A DNA stretch of 64,000 bases. It comes from Podospora bellae-mahoneyi (taxonomy: Eukaryota; Ascomycota; Sordariomycetes; Sordariales; Podosporaceae). The stretch's first letter is position 1, and every line of letters starts with the position of its first letter. Below, one piece after another: positions 23,726-35,216 of the stretch. The position numbers were made by a program, and so were the translations under genes. The notes under the pieces were generated by a model. That model was not told the origin of the DNA. It saw nothing but the letters and a program-made list of their open reading frames with translations, and searched no databases. The stretch is taken from positions 7,068,001-7,132,000 of the forward strand of contig NW_026946359.1 of the NCBI RefSeq assembly GCF_035222275.1, given 5' to 3'.

Positions 23726-25723
23726 TCGACCGTCCAGGGGCAGGGGTGGTTTTGCGGAGAGGAGCGCGGTCGAGTGTTGTTGCGTTGTGGAGGAAGAGAA
23801 AGGGAAGAAGACGGTCTTGGATTGGTCGCCGGGGGGCGGGAACCAAAAGGTATTTAAGGGAGAGGCTGGAGGGTTGGGGGGTCTGTTGAGTGGACTGTGT
23901 GTGGATGGACCACCACCTCCGGCCGGCCTACCTCACTCACCTCACGTACCTTACCCTAGGTTGACACCTTGTCTCCTTGCCCTATCCCTATCCGTCCCGG
24001 GACTACCGACCTTCCCTTCACCGTACACCTTGTCTCTCAGATACCAGATAGCTATCTGACATCCGACATCTATCTGATTGCACATTCAAGCCACATTCCA
24101 CGAACCTCCAGAGGTAAGCACAAGCAAAAGGTTGAAGGTCTGGACCCATCTCTCAGCCGTCATTATCTCGTGACATTCTCGGCGCCTGGTTGGGCCTGTA
24201 CCGTCTTGCTTGTTCCTCCTTGCTACGTACTTGGTCTAGCTTCCCCGGCTGTCTCCTGCAAACATCCCAGGTTCTGTCCTGGGCTTCGTCTTGGTACCAC
24301 CCGAGACGGCGCATCGTGCGTCGTGGGAAAGCTAGCGTTGAGCCTATTCACCTTCCGAGCCCCTCGAGACGTCCAGATGTCCGGTACGGGGGCCGGGGTG
24401 GACATACGGGTAGACTATTTACTTTGTGTGAATGAACACGGCAGCCGGCGGAGGGGGCATCCCTCTCCTTTGTCAGAGGTCGAGGGGTGATCCGGAATGG
24501 CACGGAAATAAAAACAGATGGGTTGCGAGGCACATCAGTGCAGTGTGCTCAGACCTGGCCTTTTGCCTATCTTTCCCAGCTAGAGAAATGGAAACGGAGA
24601 AGTGGAATTGCTTTTTGCGCTTTCATCCCGGCAAGAGCTGAAAGAGATGGTTTTGGCCGTCTCGGCATCGGCCTCTGAGAAGCTGTCGTCCAGTGTGTGG
24701 GGGACATCAAGCCAACCGGCTGCACACTTGGATCTGTGACGAGGGGCTTGGGCGGCAGGACAGATGTCGATTCTTTGGGGACCTCGACGTTCCAAGCCCA
24801 GTGTGGCGGTTACTTCCATTCGACCGCACCTTGGATCGACAGAAGCAGAGACATCTTACTCCTACACACTTCGGATTTCCAGCCAGTGTCAGTTCGGCAG
24901 CAGCACACTTTGGAGATGTATCACAAGCTCAAACGGTAGACCTCGAGCCTCTCAAGTTTGTTTGCCAGATGTTGGTGTTGCTATTTTGGACAGGTAGATA
25001 TCACAACCACTGCCCCTCAGCAGCGCCACCAGCATTCCGTCAGGAAGATCCATGCTAGCCCCCATGAGAGGCCGTCTCGTTCACGGCAATCGACAGATCC
25101 AGGTATCTTTTGACAGCTTTGCCATTTCGCCCGAGTGTCAAGTAGCGCCCTGTTTTTCTGCCTCTTGGCTAGGTGTGTTGCAATGCTGGCTGTCTAACCT
25201 TTGGGGCCCATTAGCAAGCAATCCTCGGCGGTCTGTCAGCAGTAGTGGAAACACCTCACCGGTCTGGCGATGAGACGATTCAATTTCATCTGGCAGCGAA
25301 TCTCAGAACGGGGTAGGTGAGACCCAGTGTCGAGGCATGTGCAGATAGTGGTATTCGCACCAGTGTGGACACCAAGGTCGGGGCAACTAACAAGCATCCA
25401 TGGGTATCTTGCTCATACGAGAGGGTAGAACCGGCCTGGTTGGATAACAGAGTGCCTGCTTTCCTTCCGGTAGGAGCAGCAGTCCCTCCTGACAATCGGG
25501 GAACCGGACCTTTCTTCGAAAGCGGCATCTGGTGCTCCATTTAGCACTCCGACGACGATTGCCTCCTGTGCTCATCATTAACCACACGCGAGAGCAGTCA
25601 TTCGTTGAACATTCCATAGGGCTTTATGTTAGCCGGCTGTTGTCTGTTGAGAACACTATCTCTTCTTCGATCCATCGTTTTCGACAGCCTTGGGAGACGG
25701 CCACCCCTCGTTTCTGGTACAGG
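23232..25723. other. Intergenic region
   Basis: This is the promoter of the ASH1-type gene, containing a 28-bp A run, followed by about 2 kb in which I find no convincing gene. Short frames on both strands lack motifs and introns. Confidence 0.5.
23693..23720. repeat. Poly(A) run of 28
   Basis: A mononucleotide run about 460 bp upstream of the ASH1-type start, presumably a nucleosome-excluding promoter element. Confidence 0.95.
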
Positions 25724-28032
25724 ATGCATGGCGAAGATCTGGAAGGGGCCACGAGCCTCGATCCACAGATGTGAGACCCGTTTGCTGTCCCACGTCATGT
25801 TTTCGCGCCACTGATTTGACTTCGTCGCAGAATGCTGGACTCTTTTTCGTCGATATCAACGCACAGAGAGGACGGCCGGGGCAGTACTCCAGCAACCAAC
25901 CGAGACGATACCCCAGATACTACTAGAGATGAACCGTCCACCAGACCCAATCCTCCTACACACGCGCGGTTTCCCTACCCGACAAATCAACCAGGTCCTC
26001 TCAGGAAAGCCGCGGACGGCACGTGGCCCTCCGAAACGACTGTGTACACTCTCAAATGTCCAAGTGAATCCGATGCTGAGGGATAGACACCATCATCAAC
26101 AGGCACACCACCATCTTCACCGGATGCTTCCTTTTATTCAGAACGTCGTTCGCCATCGTCAGTAGACCTACTCTTTTGGACACAAGATCTCTCACTTTCT
26201 TCGAAAGGTTTGCTCCAAGGCAACAGGGATGCTGATTTCTTCTTGGGAGAGCTTCGTGGTGGCGCGGGAGGGGGTGGTGGGCGCCGGAGAAGGACATGGG
26301 AGAAAACGAAGAGTGGGGCCAGGTGGTTGAAGGCGTTTGTGACCAGGCGACCTGTCCAAGGACTCCGAGCTGCTGTCGATCCAGAAGAAGATACAGATAG
26401 CAAAACGGCTGGAACAACGGGAGCGTCAGGGAAACTTGGAGCTACAGGAACAACTGTAGTGACAAGAGCTCTTGGAACGACGGCAACTCCTGGGACAGCC
26501 GGAAATACAGGAACGGCTGGCGAATCTAGAATTATTGTGAGAACTGAGATTACTGTGACAGTTGAAACAACTGGGACGACTGGGACCACTGGGACCACTG
26601 GGACCACTGGCAACAGCGAAGACCCTTTTCAACCGCGAAGGCGTTCACGCTCTCTACCCAACATTGCTCTCAGCCGCTCGTCAAATGGACCGCAAATCTC
26701 AGGGGTACCTCAGCGAAGCAGTCGACATCAAGCTTCTTCTAACCAACTGCCGTCTCATCCCATTGATTCAAGCATTCGGGATTTCGCTGCCCAGGCTTAT
26801 CCCAGTACCAATCCCAGTACCTATCCCAGTACCTATCCCAGTACCTATCCCAGTACCTATCCCAGTACCTATCCCAGTACCTATCCCAGTACCTATCCCA
26901 GTACCTATCCCAGTACCTATCCCAGTACCTATCCCAGTACCACTGCAGAGACCTGGTGGCAACAAAACACGGCGCCGAGCTACGGACCCAGTCGGCTTCG
27001 TGGTGGCGCCGGAGAGGGTGATGATGGGCGACGGAAGAAGGGATGGAAAGCTTTCCAGAATTTCGTAAAAGGCTCTTTGAAGAAGACACGGACGTCTAGA
27101 ATAGGGGAACTTGAAACTACGGGAAGCCAGACAGGGGCCCTGAGACGACAAAGTATGCTCGCCGGAACGTCTACTACAACAGGCAGTGCGCCTGTTGCAA
27201 AGCCGCCAACGTCCAGCGAGACTTACGAGATGACCACCTCTAGACAGCCCACCGGTACCGAGAGCCCCGTGACACCCCCTCCAACTACCCTCGCTCGTTT
27301 CAACGCAGGGCTGAGGGAGGAAGCACCTCCCACTGACTAGCGCAAGTGGGGGCTGAAAGCTGCTGCCGCCCGGGAGGCCGGCAAGCGTGAGATTCGTCGA
27401 ACTGCGGCTGGTCATCCCGATGCCATCAGTAGAGCACCACCACTGAAGGGTTCTGAACCCGCGGTGAACACTGTCGGAGAACCATGGCCAAAGTATGACC
27501 AGAACCTCTGTAAGACTGGCGACAACAACCCCCCAGGAACGCGAAACAAGCCTCAAGTAATCCAGCCACTGCCCCAAGTCAAGGAAAAGATACCTATTAC
27601 CGGCACTGGATTTGATTACTACCCCAGCACTACGTTTACGGAGCGGTACCGAAGCCGGCCGATCGAGACGTACGACGACTATGCGGGACCGCCTATTGAG
27701 AAGAAGGATCAGGGGGAGGAGAAGGAGGTTGTTGTTCCAGGTGATGGCGAGGCGGGAGGATCGAGACGACCTCCGCCGGCTCCTAGGCATGGGCTTGCTC
27801 AACCGGCTCGTCGAGGGCAGCGGGCTCCTCCCATGCCATCTATTGCCAGTGTTTTGGCTGAGGCTGGGCCGCCTGAGCTTCCGCCACTGGTAAGCAGTCT
27901 CTAGGGTGTGGTGAAGGGAAGGATTGTGCTGACACGGGACTTTTTGAATAGTTGGTCTCGAGTAAGGATGAGGGCTACGAGGGGGATGACGAGAAGGGCA
28001 CATCTCTAACAAGCGTTGGGACATCTAGATAG
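25724..28032 (+). CDS. Low-complexity repeat protein, frame interrupted by two TAG codons
   Basis: The reading frame runs through exons 25724-25770, 25831-27889 and 27952-28032. Both introns are canonical: GTGAGA to CGCAG, and GTAAGC to AATAG with a perfect GCTGAC branch site. Inside the long exon the single frame holds for about 680 codons except for TAG at 26084-26086 and TAG at 27338-27340. Removing the TAGs conceptually leaves a hydrophilic, disordered protein. It has a Thr/Gly (TTG) repeat near 26570-26610 and twelve xPST units at 26797-26942. A module occurs twice: LRGGAG plus a basic stretch plus W-K-A-F, at 26240 and 26995. Both stops could derive from CAG by C-to-T at CpA, the RIP signature, and an AT-rich tract begins 400 bp downstream. 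I recognise no family. A 45-nt and a 72-nt in-frame splice could also remove the stops, but their splice sites are weak. Confidence 0.55.
26797..26942 (+). repeat. 12-bp coding minisatellite encoding YPST
   Basis: Twelve tandem 12-bp units (TATCCCAGTACC) encode YPST, with one unit changed to NPST. Units are nearly identical, so the array is recent or kept uniform. Because the length is a multiple of three, every reading frame on both strands is open through it. Confidence 0.97.
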
Positions 28033-28430
28033 CGGGACACTGTAAAGAGAATTGAGGATGGGGTTATGGGATACTCAGCGGATTTATTTGGTTTGTAGTC
28101 ATGAACTTTTTGATATGACTGGGTAGAATGGATTAGCGAAGAATGGTAACTAATTGTGAGGAGGTGTTGAATACCGTTTGGGTTGTGCTGAACATTCTTT
28201 AGAATGTAGTTAGATGTCTCAAAGGTTGGTGGGGAAGTTTTGAAGAGCAAGTGCCTTGCTTATCTTTGAAGGAGTCTTGGCTGGTTTTAGAAGCCTATCA
28301 GGGGATAAGAATCGCCTGAAAAAGAGTGCCGAAACAGAGCTGTTGATGGGGGGTGGTTGTTTACAGATGGAGTTGTAAAAGGTAAGAAACACCTCACTGA
28401 AGATCTGGAAAGAGGGTGATATTTTAAGGG
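28033..28430. other. 3' flank of the repeat-protein gene
   Basis: About 400 bp of mixed composition, grading into the AT-rich tract. No gene is seen. Confidence 0.5.
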
Positions 28431-29400
28431 GTGTAATTTAATAAATTATTTACTATATTTTTGCGTAATATTCTATAGTAAAGTTAAATTTAACCTTTAC
28501 TATATACTCTCCGAAAGCTTTACAGAGCTTTATATATTATAATAGGTAAGTGAATTAAAGGTAGGCCTAAAAAACTATAATTTAATTACGTTTTATTAAA
28601 ATGTATTTACAACTATATAAAAGAGAGTAAACTCGAGATTCAGCTTACTAAAAATATAAGTAGCTATAAGTTTATTAGACTATAAATTTTATAAGATACT
28701 TACAGCATAATTTACTATAGCGCTAAATATATAGCATAAAATAGTTAATAGTACTGAGCACATACTCTGTAGAGTATCGAGTAGATACCAAGTATTTTGT
28801 GAGATATATTTACCGTTTTGTAATACTTCTGCTACAGCTATAGCTATGTGGTATTATAGTAATAACTTACTATAAAATAAGCTTCATGAGTGTCACGGCA
28901 CTGGCTTGACATTGACGAACTGATGGACATTGTGCACGTGCAAGCCACGTGGGACATGTGGGACACTGGGAGCGAGAGCAAGTTGTCAAAGCTTTGCTCT
29001 GTCGAAAAGCTCTGCTTTGCAGGCACTGTTGGAATTTCCTCTCTTTTCTTTTTTAGCTTACAATTAAACCAATTGATATCGTATCATTGTTGCTTTGTCT
29101 CACAATTTACCTATCAAGCCGTGACAATAGAAATTTATTTTAATATAAAGGGTTTATATAATTAATATAGAGTAAAGTCAGTGTACCTTTAGAGAATATT
29201 TAAAGTTTATTACAAAGTAATTTAGAATTAGTTTAAAGTATATTCAAAATAGATACAAAAATATAAATAAACTTAAACTTAGAAAATATTATAGGATTAA
29301 GTTCCAAGTAAAAATTAGTATATATATTAAGCTTTATATATAGTACTACGGTGCTTAACTCTATTTCAACTCCTTATTTAATGCCCTTATAATATTAGCT
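28431..29400. repeat. AT-rich tract, probably a repeat degraded by RIP
   Basis: Roughly 970 bp dominated by TA-rich strings (tactatat, ttatagc, taaagt), with stops in every frame and very few CpA dinucleotides. It contrasts sharply with the GC-rich surroundings. That is what repeat-induced point mutation leaves of a transposon or duplication. An island of normal composition (about 28880-29040) sits inside it. No open frame or terminal repeat survives, so the element class cannot be named. Confidence 0.7.
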
Positions 29401-30058
29401 TGGCTCCTGTTTGTAATGTCAGGTCACCTTGTTCTTTATACTGTGGCGTGCCTGAAGTAAGCAAGCTCCAAGTTGGCGGCCATCATCTATCTGCTGACCA
29501 GCCAGCTCGTTTCACAACAAGTGAGTAATCCAAGCTAAAAGAACAAAAAAAAACAGTCTGAAACCTTCTCGACCATCTGGCACCCGCCAGCACATGTTTT
29601 CCCAGTCAACCCAACGATGCTGCTTCAATCCCGAAAAATGCTCTTTCAACGGCCCCTCCCCCAAGATGTCGTCAAAAACAGACCCAAAGCTTTGAGCACG
29701 CACATCTTCAAACTCCAATCCCTGCCCCGTGCGCCCCTGCAGCTTCACTAGCCACAAGCGGGAAGCCCACCTGCCACCCCTGCCACGACCCAAAAAGAAC
29801 CGCCGGGTTAGGCAGGGAGGAAAAGGCTCCACTTTTAACGACCTTTTTGACTCTTTTTGGAATTTGGGGGTTGGGGTTGTTGACTGTTGACTTGCCTTGC
29901 CATCCACAACCAGAGAGCTCGGAGCTTCCAGCCCCACCAACCAGTACTTGACCATCCCACCTGTCTCGAAACCCACCACGACCTTGACGAACATAACCCA
30001 CCCCCCCGATCCCTCTCATCGAAGACGAAAACAAAGAAACAGAAAACAGATCCCAACC
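29401..30058. other. Promoter and leader region of the LSM7 gene
   Basis: Normal GC content returns here. A C-rich run and AAAC-rich leader immediately precede the LSM7 start. An in-frame upstream ATG at 29897 exists but lacks conservation-like features. Confidence 0.5.
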
Positions 30059-30635
30059 ATGAGCGAAAGACCCTACCAGCCCCGAGGCGGTCACAGAGGA
30101 GGAAGCGGAGGAGGCAGGGGAGGTCCTCATCGCGGCGGCAATCGGGGCGGCGGTCGCGGGGGTCACCAGAACCAGCAGGGACAACAACACCAAGGCGGGT
30201 CCGGGGAGCAGACGGAGCGTCCCAAGAAGGAGAATATTCTTGACCTGAAGAAGTACATGGACAAGAGGATTACGGTCAAGTTCAATGGCGGACGGGAGGG
30301 TAGGTTGTTCTCGAACTTGGGGAAATGGTAAGCAGTTGCTGACAGGGAGGAATGAACAAGTGACGGGTACGCTAAAGGGGTATGATGCGTTGATGAATTT
30401 GGTGCTGGATGAGGTTCAGGAGGCGGTCAGAGGTACGTTCGTTTGCGGGTTGGCGTGCTGGGGGTTAGACGAAAGGGGGGCTAACATGAGGGAAACAGAT
30501 GACGAAGGCAACGAAACTACGCGATCGCTTGGTCTTGTGGTGGTACGCGGCACCCTTCTGGTTGTTATTTCTCCCGTGGACGGCAGCGAGGTGATAGCCA
30601 ACCCGTTCTTGCAGCAGGAGGAGATGGAGGATTGA
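30059..30635 (+). CDS. lsm7: U6 snRNA-associated Sm-like protein LSm7
   Basis: Exons are 30059-30299, 30361-30432 and 30499-30635, giving 149 residues. Both introns are GT-AG in phase 1, and the first has a GCTGAC branch site. The Sm fold begins at ILDLKKYMDKRITVKFNGG (Sm1). The junction gives GRE-VTGTLKGYDALMNLVLD. Sm2 reads LGLVVVRGTLLVVISPVDG. All are diagnostic for LSm7, part of the Lsm1-7 ring in cytoplasmic mRNA decay and the Lsm2-8 ring on U6 snRNA. The first 55 residues form an RGG-rich extension (RGGHRGGSGGGRGG) absent from compact yeast LSm7, probably an extra RNA-binding or condensate-forming tail. The ATG at 30059 has an ACC context. The gene is convergent with PAN3, another mRNA-decay gene. 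Confidence 0.95.
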
Positions 30636-31639
30636 GATGCATGATGAAGAGGGGGAAAGAAAGCGTGTGTCGTCAATAATGTCTCTGGCATAGCAATATT
30701 GATTGGGTCTAAGGTGCGGCAAAACAGGTTTAGAATTCATCTTCGACGGTCGAAAGGAACATGGGAGGCGAGACCCGTAAGTGCTTTGACAGCGGAAAAT
30801 TGACAAGGGAGAGATACCCAGGGAACCAAGTACTTGATGTTGATGCGGGTGTGACGAGGTCCCACACCATACCATCAGCACCAAAGGAACAGAATCATCT
30901 TCGAGATGGTTGGCTATGAAAAGCACAGCAATACCATTCAATCTTCAACACCACAGCTTCGAGCTTGATTCACCAAGCGAGTGGGCAGCAGCATAAGATA
31001 TAAGCTTTTCAATTTTGTTTCTTCATCATAAGAAAATGACAGCTACCGCCTCGCTATGACAACCGCTTATATATCCTCTCCGCTCATCTCCTTTCACCTT
31101 TCTGCCGCCTTTGCTCACCTGATTCACACTGTCCACGTCATCGTACACAAGTCTCCCTCGTCTGCGATTTACATTTATCCATCTACTATCCCGCCAACGC
31201 TTCTCTCGTCAACTTCCTTCCGTTTCCCTTTTCCCCCTCGGATATTCCTCCCCGAGGATCTCGTCAGGTGGCAGTTTGTCCCTCGTTTTATCGTCTTCGG
31301 GTCCGTGCTGGTCTTCACGTGGAGGCTGGATAATGCCTTTCCCTGCCGTGCTGTTTCCTCATCCTCGTTGTCTCGAGGCTCGTTATTGTCCGACTGTCTG
31401 ACATCCTCAGTGCCTTTCGTCGTCCAGCCCCTCACCATTCCGCTGTTCTTCTTGATGCTCCCCGCCCCTCAGCTTGTTATTACCCCCCACTGAAAGCTTT
31501 GGCCTGCCTTCATCCCCTTTGTTTTCTCCTCAGGGTGGTCGTTCGAATAGGCTTCCCGAACACCTCCTTCAGAATATCTCCAGATCGCAACGTGCCTCTC
31601 ACCAAAGAGAGCAACCAGCCCACCCCCTATAGCAAACCC
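30636..31639. other. Convergent 3' flanks of LSM7 and PAN3
   Basis: The region between two converging genes, with a plus-strand CT-rich frame at 31056-31493 that looks like shadow of the PAN3 3' UTR. No further gene is supported. Confidence 0.55.
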
Positions 31640-33945
31640 TTAAAGCCCAGGCGACTTGCTGAACTTCATGAGCTCATTAAACGCGCGCTCAAACATGCCC
31701 CTGAGTTCTCGGTATGTAATGACAAAAACCGTTTCGTTGTCGCGGCTCGTCAACATGATTTGCTCATCCACGCCAGCGTCGAGCTTGCTCATGCAACTCA
31801 ACATGTGGCCCAGACCAAGATCGGGCTTGCCACTGGCATCCACACGGTGGAAAACATAGTCGCGGAAGAGCTTCAGCTGAAAGCGATCCCCCACCTCTGA
31901 CCAGTTGGACTGGCTGCCCAAATCGCCACGTTCCAATATGGCTGATAGCTTCATCACATTGCGTGCGATCCTGCCGTTCTCAATCTCGCGAGCGAGCCAG
32001 TACTGCTGCTCGTCGTTTTCTCGGAGCGTGTTGTTTGCCTGCTGAGCAAGCTGCGGCGCAATCATGGTGAGAAAGTGTGCAATGGTGTGTGGCTGGCCGT
32101 TCGGCGCGACTGGTGATAGAAGGAACTGCAGAGCGTCCCTCAAGGAGCGCGAGTATTTGACCAGCGAGTCGAGGGCTGCCTTCGTATTGCTGGACTGCAG
32201 CAAGTTTGGAGGCATGCCCGTGGCCAGACACAGAATGACCTTGGCAAATTTGACCAGATCCTCCCCCTGCAGCTCCTGAATCGGAAGGTTGTGGTCATAT
32301 TGCACCACATCCAAGATGGCACATGACCCCAGTCGAATCCGGCTTTTCTCCGTCACGAGAATTTTGCTGAGGTCCAGACACCGTGCTGCAAGATTTTTGT
32401 TGTGTAGGTAATAGAGAGCGCTTGCGATCTGACAAACGTAGCTCCAGAGTATGCCTTCCGGCACAGCGGGATATCTTTGTCGGTTGTTCCCCAGGGGCGA
32501 AGAGAAGTGTTGTTCGGCCAGCGTCTTGGCAAGAGGATGCCAGTCGTACACAAAGATGAGGGAGCTGTCGCCAAAGTTTTGGCTAGTAAAGGTTTCGTGA
32601 AACGACACAATATTCTCATGTCTGACATTTTTCCAGTCCCTCATCACACTCATAACCGATTGATCATTTGACAAGCGGTACCCTTCCAAACGTCTGAGGA
32701 CGTAGTGCAGCCCAGTCGTCACTTTTTGAGCCTTGTACACCCAACTGTGGTAGCCAAAACAGGCAGTGTTTTTCCTGTGGCTGGTGTCCAGTGAGAACAG
32801 AGAGTGGTAGTTCTCGAGCTTGGGCAGGCCTGCTTTGTGGTTCAGCATTGGGTCCAGAAAGAAGCGGCAGTCAGAAGGACCTACCCGGCATTGTATGCTG
32901 TGTAGCAAACATCTTCTTTTGTATCTCCTCTCGCATGGCAGCTGGGATGAAATAGTCATAGGTGGACCGCTGCCAAGGTTGCAGTTCTCCTCGATAGGCA
33001 TCGTACGGCTGATACAGATGATAGTTTGGTTGTTGCATGGGAACAGAGGCATACGCGCCCCCTGAAGAATAGAAGCCCGCCCCAGCACCCGAGACCGCGC
33101 TGGGATCACCCGCGTAGGGATTGAAAGGTGCATTGTTCGCAAGGGCAGGAGCCATTGAGTTCATGGCAAACGGATCGCTGAAAACGCCATTGTCTTGGGC
33201 TGCGCCGTTCCCCATATTCTGCTTTTCGGTCAGTCAGGCCGAAAAGGCAAATTCACATAGGGTGGCATCCTGAACATACGCTGTTCCCTAGTTCATAGTT
33301 CTGTGTGTTGCCTGACGGAGTGAACTCTCGCGCACCAGCTGGGTTGAACATGGTCAAATCAGCATTCTGCTGCGTGCTCGCTTTTGCAAGACCGTCAGCC
33401 TTGAACAAGAGATGACGGGTCTAGACGAGAGCCACACTCACCGGTGACACCGCGAGGGGTGAAGGGCGCAGCATTTGCTGCTTGAGAAGAAAGGGTGGTC
33501 TTCTTGGCTTGCCCCAGATTTTGGCCCGAGGGCGTGAAGGAAGGTGAATCGGCATTGAAAGATTTCTTGGAAAGACTGCCGGCACGGTTAGACGTGCAAA
33601 GATCAAGCATGATACCACATCCACAAGCCACACAAGCCCGGTTCTTGGCTTTTCGCATGGCCGCATGCCACCTTCACCAACGGCTAACAACTTACAAATC
33701 GGAAGGGCCAGAAGCTGGCTTGTTTTGGTCGTGGTTAAAATTACAGGTCGTGTCCATGTATCGGCAGTGCCCGTATATCACAACGTTGCGGCAAAGGGTG
33801 TCCTTGGTATCTTGGGGCATCGCTGTCAGTTGAACGGCATGTCGACGTGCTCAATGCTTGTCGAGATCAACCCACCTCGTCCTTTCGATCTCGGCGAGCC
33901 GACCTGCCGCCGCAGGTCGTTGGAGTTGTACCGTGATGCGGCCAT
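31640..33945 (-). CDS. pan3: PAN3, regulatory subunit of the PAN2-PAN3 deadenylase
   Basis: Six exons: 33945-33876, 33822-33696, 33575-33442, 33380-33280, 33218-32885 and 32829-31640, all phase-compatible, giving 651 residues, close to other fungal PAN3 proteins. The N-terminus has a CCCH finger (C-x8-C-x6-C-x3-H, from CRNVVIYGHC to FNH) that contacts poly(A). Disordered PAM2-like stretches follow (SFNADSPSFTP, AAPFTPRG, REFTP). The C-terminal half is the pseudokinase (LENYHSLFSLD, WVYKA, LRRLEGYRL, HENIV, NLAARCLDLSKILV), the coiled coil and the knob domain ending LMKFSKSPGL. The HRD-like motif is degenerate, as expected of PAN3. The last acceptor could also lie 3 nt upstream. The protein recruits PAN2 to shorten mRNA tails in the cytoplasm. 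Confidence 0.93.
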
Positions 33946-35216
33946 GGCGAATCGGCTACTCTATATCAAGGATGGAAGAATGGGAATGCCTCGGACGTGT
34001 CTAAGAGATCTGGCGCATTGTGTCAGTGAACTGTTTGAAAGGCGCCGACAGCTACAAATGCCATGAGTGGGCGGCAATCCAGAGAAGACATGAGCGCGCA
34101 GTCATGGGCTCTTACTTGAAGACAGGTAGCTTAATCCTCCCATGTTTTGCTTTAGAGGGCCGAAAAGGCATCCATGGAACTGGACACAAGCTGGGAAAGA
34201 GAAGCGCAATACACAGCCGGTCGCAAGACAAAAAGAAACCGTGTTTTGAAGCGACTGGTTGCTGCTACTATCAAACTGGAGGCTATGGCAGCGGCACGAG
34301 ACAAAGGAAGCGCACGGCAGGCGATCAATGGGGCGGGTGGCAGTGGTCGGGCTCTATATCGAAGCAACCTTGGGCTGTCCAGAAGGGGTTATGGCGGCAG
34401 AAAGGACGATGGAAAGAATTTCGAGTTGACGTCGCTGTTAAAACCTGACAAGCTCTGAACCAATGCGCTCACCGGGTATAGAATGGGGACGGTGCTGACT
34501 GTGCCCAGGTGAAGAAAGCATGAGAACTCGCGAGACGGTCGTCGCGGGTGCCCGCGCGCTAAGAGTGGGGTGGGGCCCCCAACTCTCTTGCTTCTTGGCC
34601 ATTCAGCCTCGAGGAGGAGGAGCACGGACTTCGGCCGAAGGCCATTCTTCTAAGCGGGGTTGCTGACATCGTGCTCCGCGTATAGAGATATACATATTCG
34701 TTGTGTGAATCTGAGGACCCAAGGCTGACCTCACCCTCATCATCTGTCCCTGTCGCCTTCCTCAGCTTGTTGAGCCCTGCCACTCCTGTTTTCCTCTCAT
34801 TCGCCTAGACAGGCAAGAGGGGGGCTCGATTCTGAACTGTGGCCTGTGCTTGGCTTACTGAGGGGTGCCGGCATTCCAAGCAAAACCCTGTTGAGCAGTT
34901 GGCACCCGGTGCCGTAACTCTGGGACGCCGAGGTTGACGTGTTGCGACCGATGCGGCTATCTCTTCCACCACACCAGTATCATTCGTACAACGTGCTATC
35001 TGTCTGACATCCAGACGCCGGGCATCGCCTCAAGAGCTGGCAACAGCCAGAACAAGCTCGGCGCATCTAACAATTAATCGTGACTTAGCGCCATTCTCAA
35101 CCGCACCACCAACGTGTTCTTTGCAAAGCATTGCCTTGGGCAAACTGGTTTGACCACGGCGGGAGCTCTGGGCCACCAACCACAGCTTCGGGAATTGGCA
35201 ACACGCCACCCTCAAC
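33946..35216. other. Divergent promoter region between PAN3 and the UBX gene
   Basis: 1.27 kb separates the two starts. A plus frame at 34174-34458 (94 codons, Lys/Arg-rich, starting MELDTSWE) is open, but nothing else supports it. No repeats of note. Confidence 0.5.

Noticed and set aside
26246-26260. LRGG resembling the ubiquitin C-terminus
   Set aside because: No ubiquitin-like fold precedes it, and the motif is followed by AG and a basic run in both copies, so it is not a processed tail.
26739-28024. Long antisense frame (418 codons) over the YPST repeat gene
   Set aside because: It exists because the 12-bp repeat opens all frames. It carries RYWD repeats and no splice or start support, while the plus frame has clean introns and a duplicated module.
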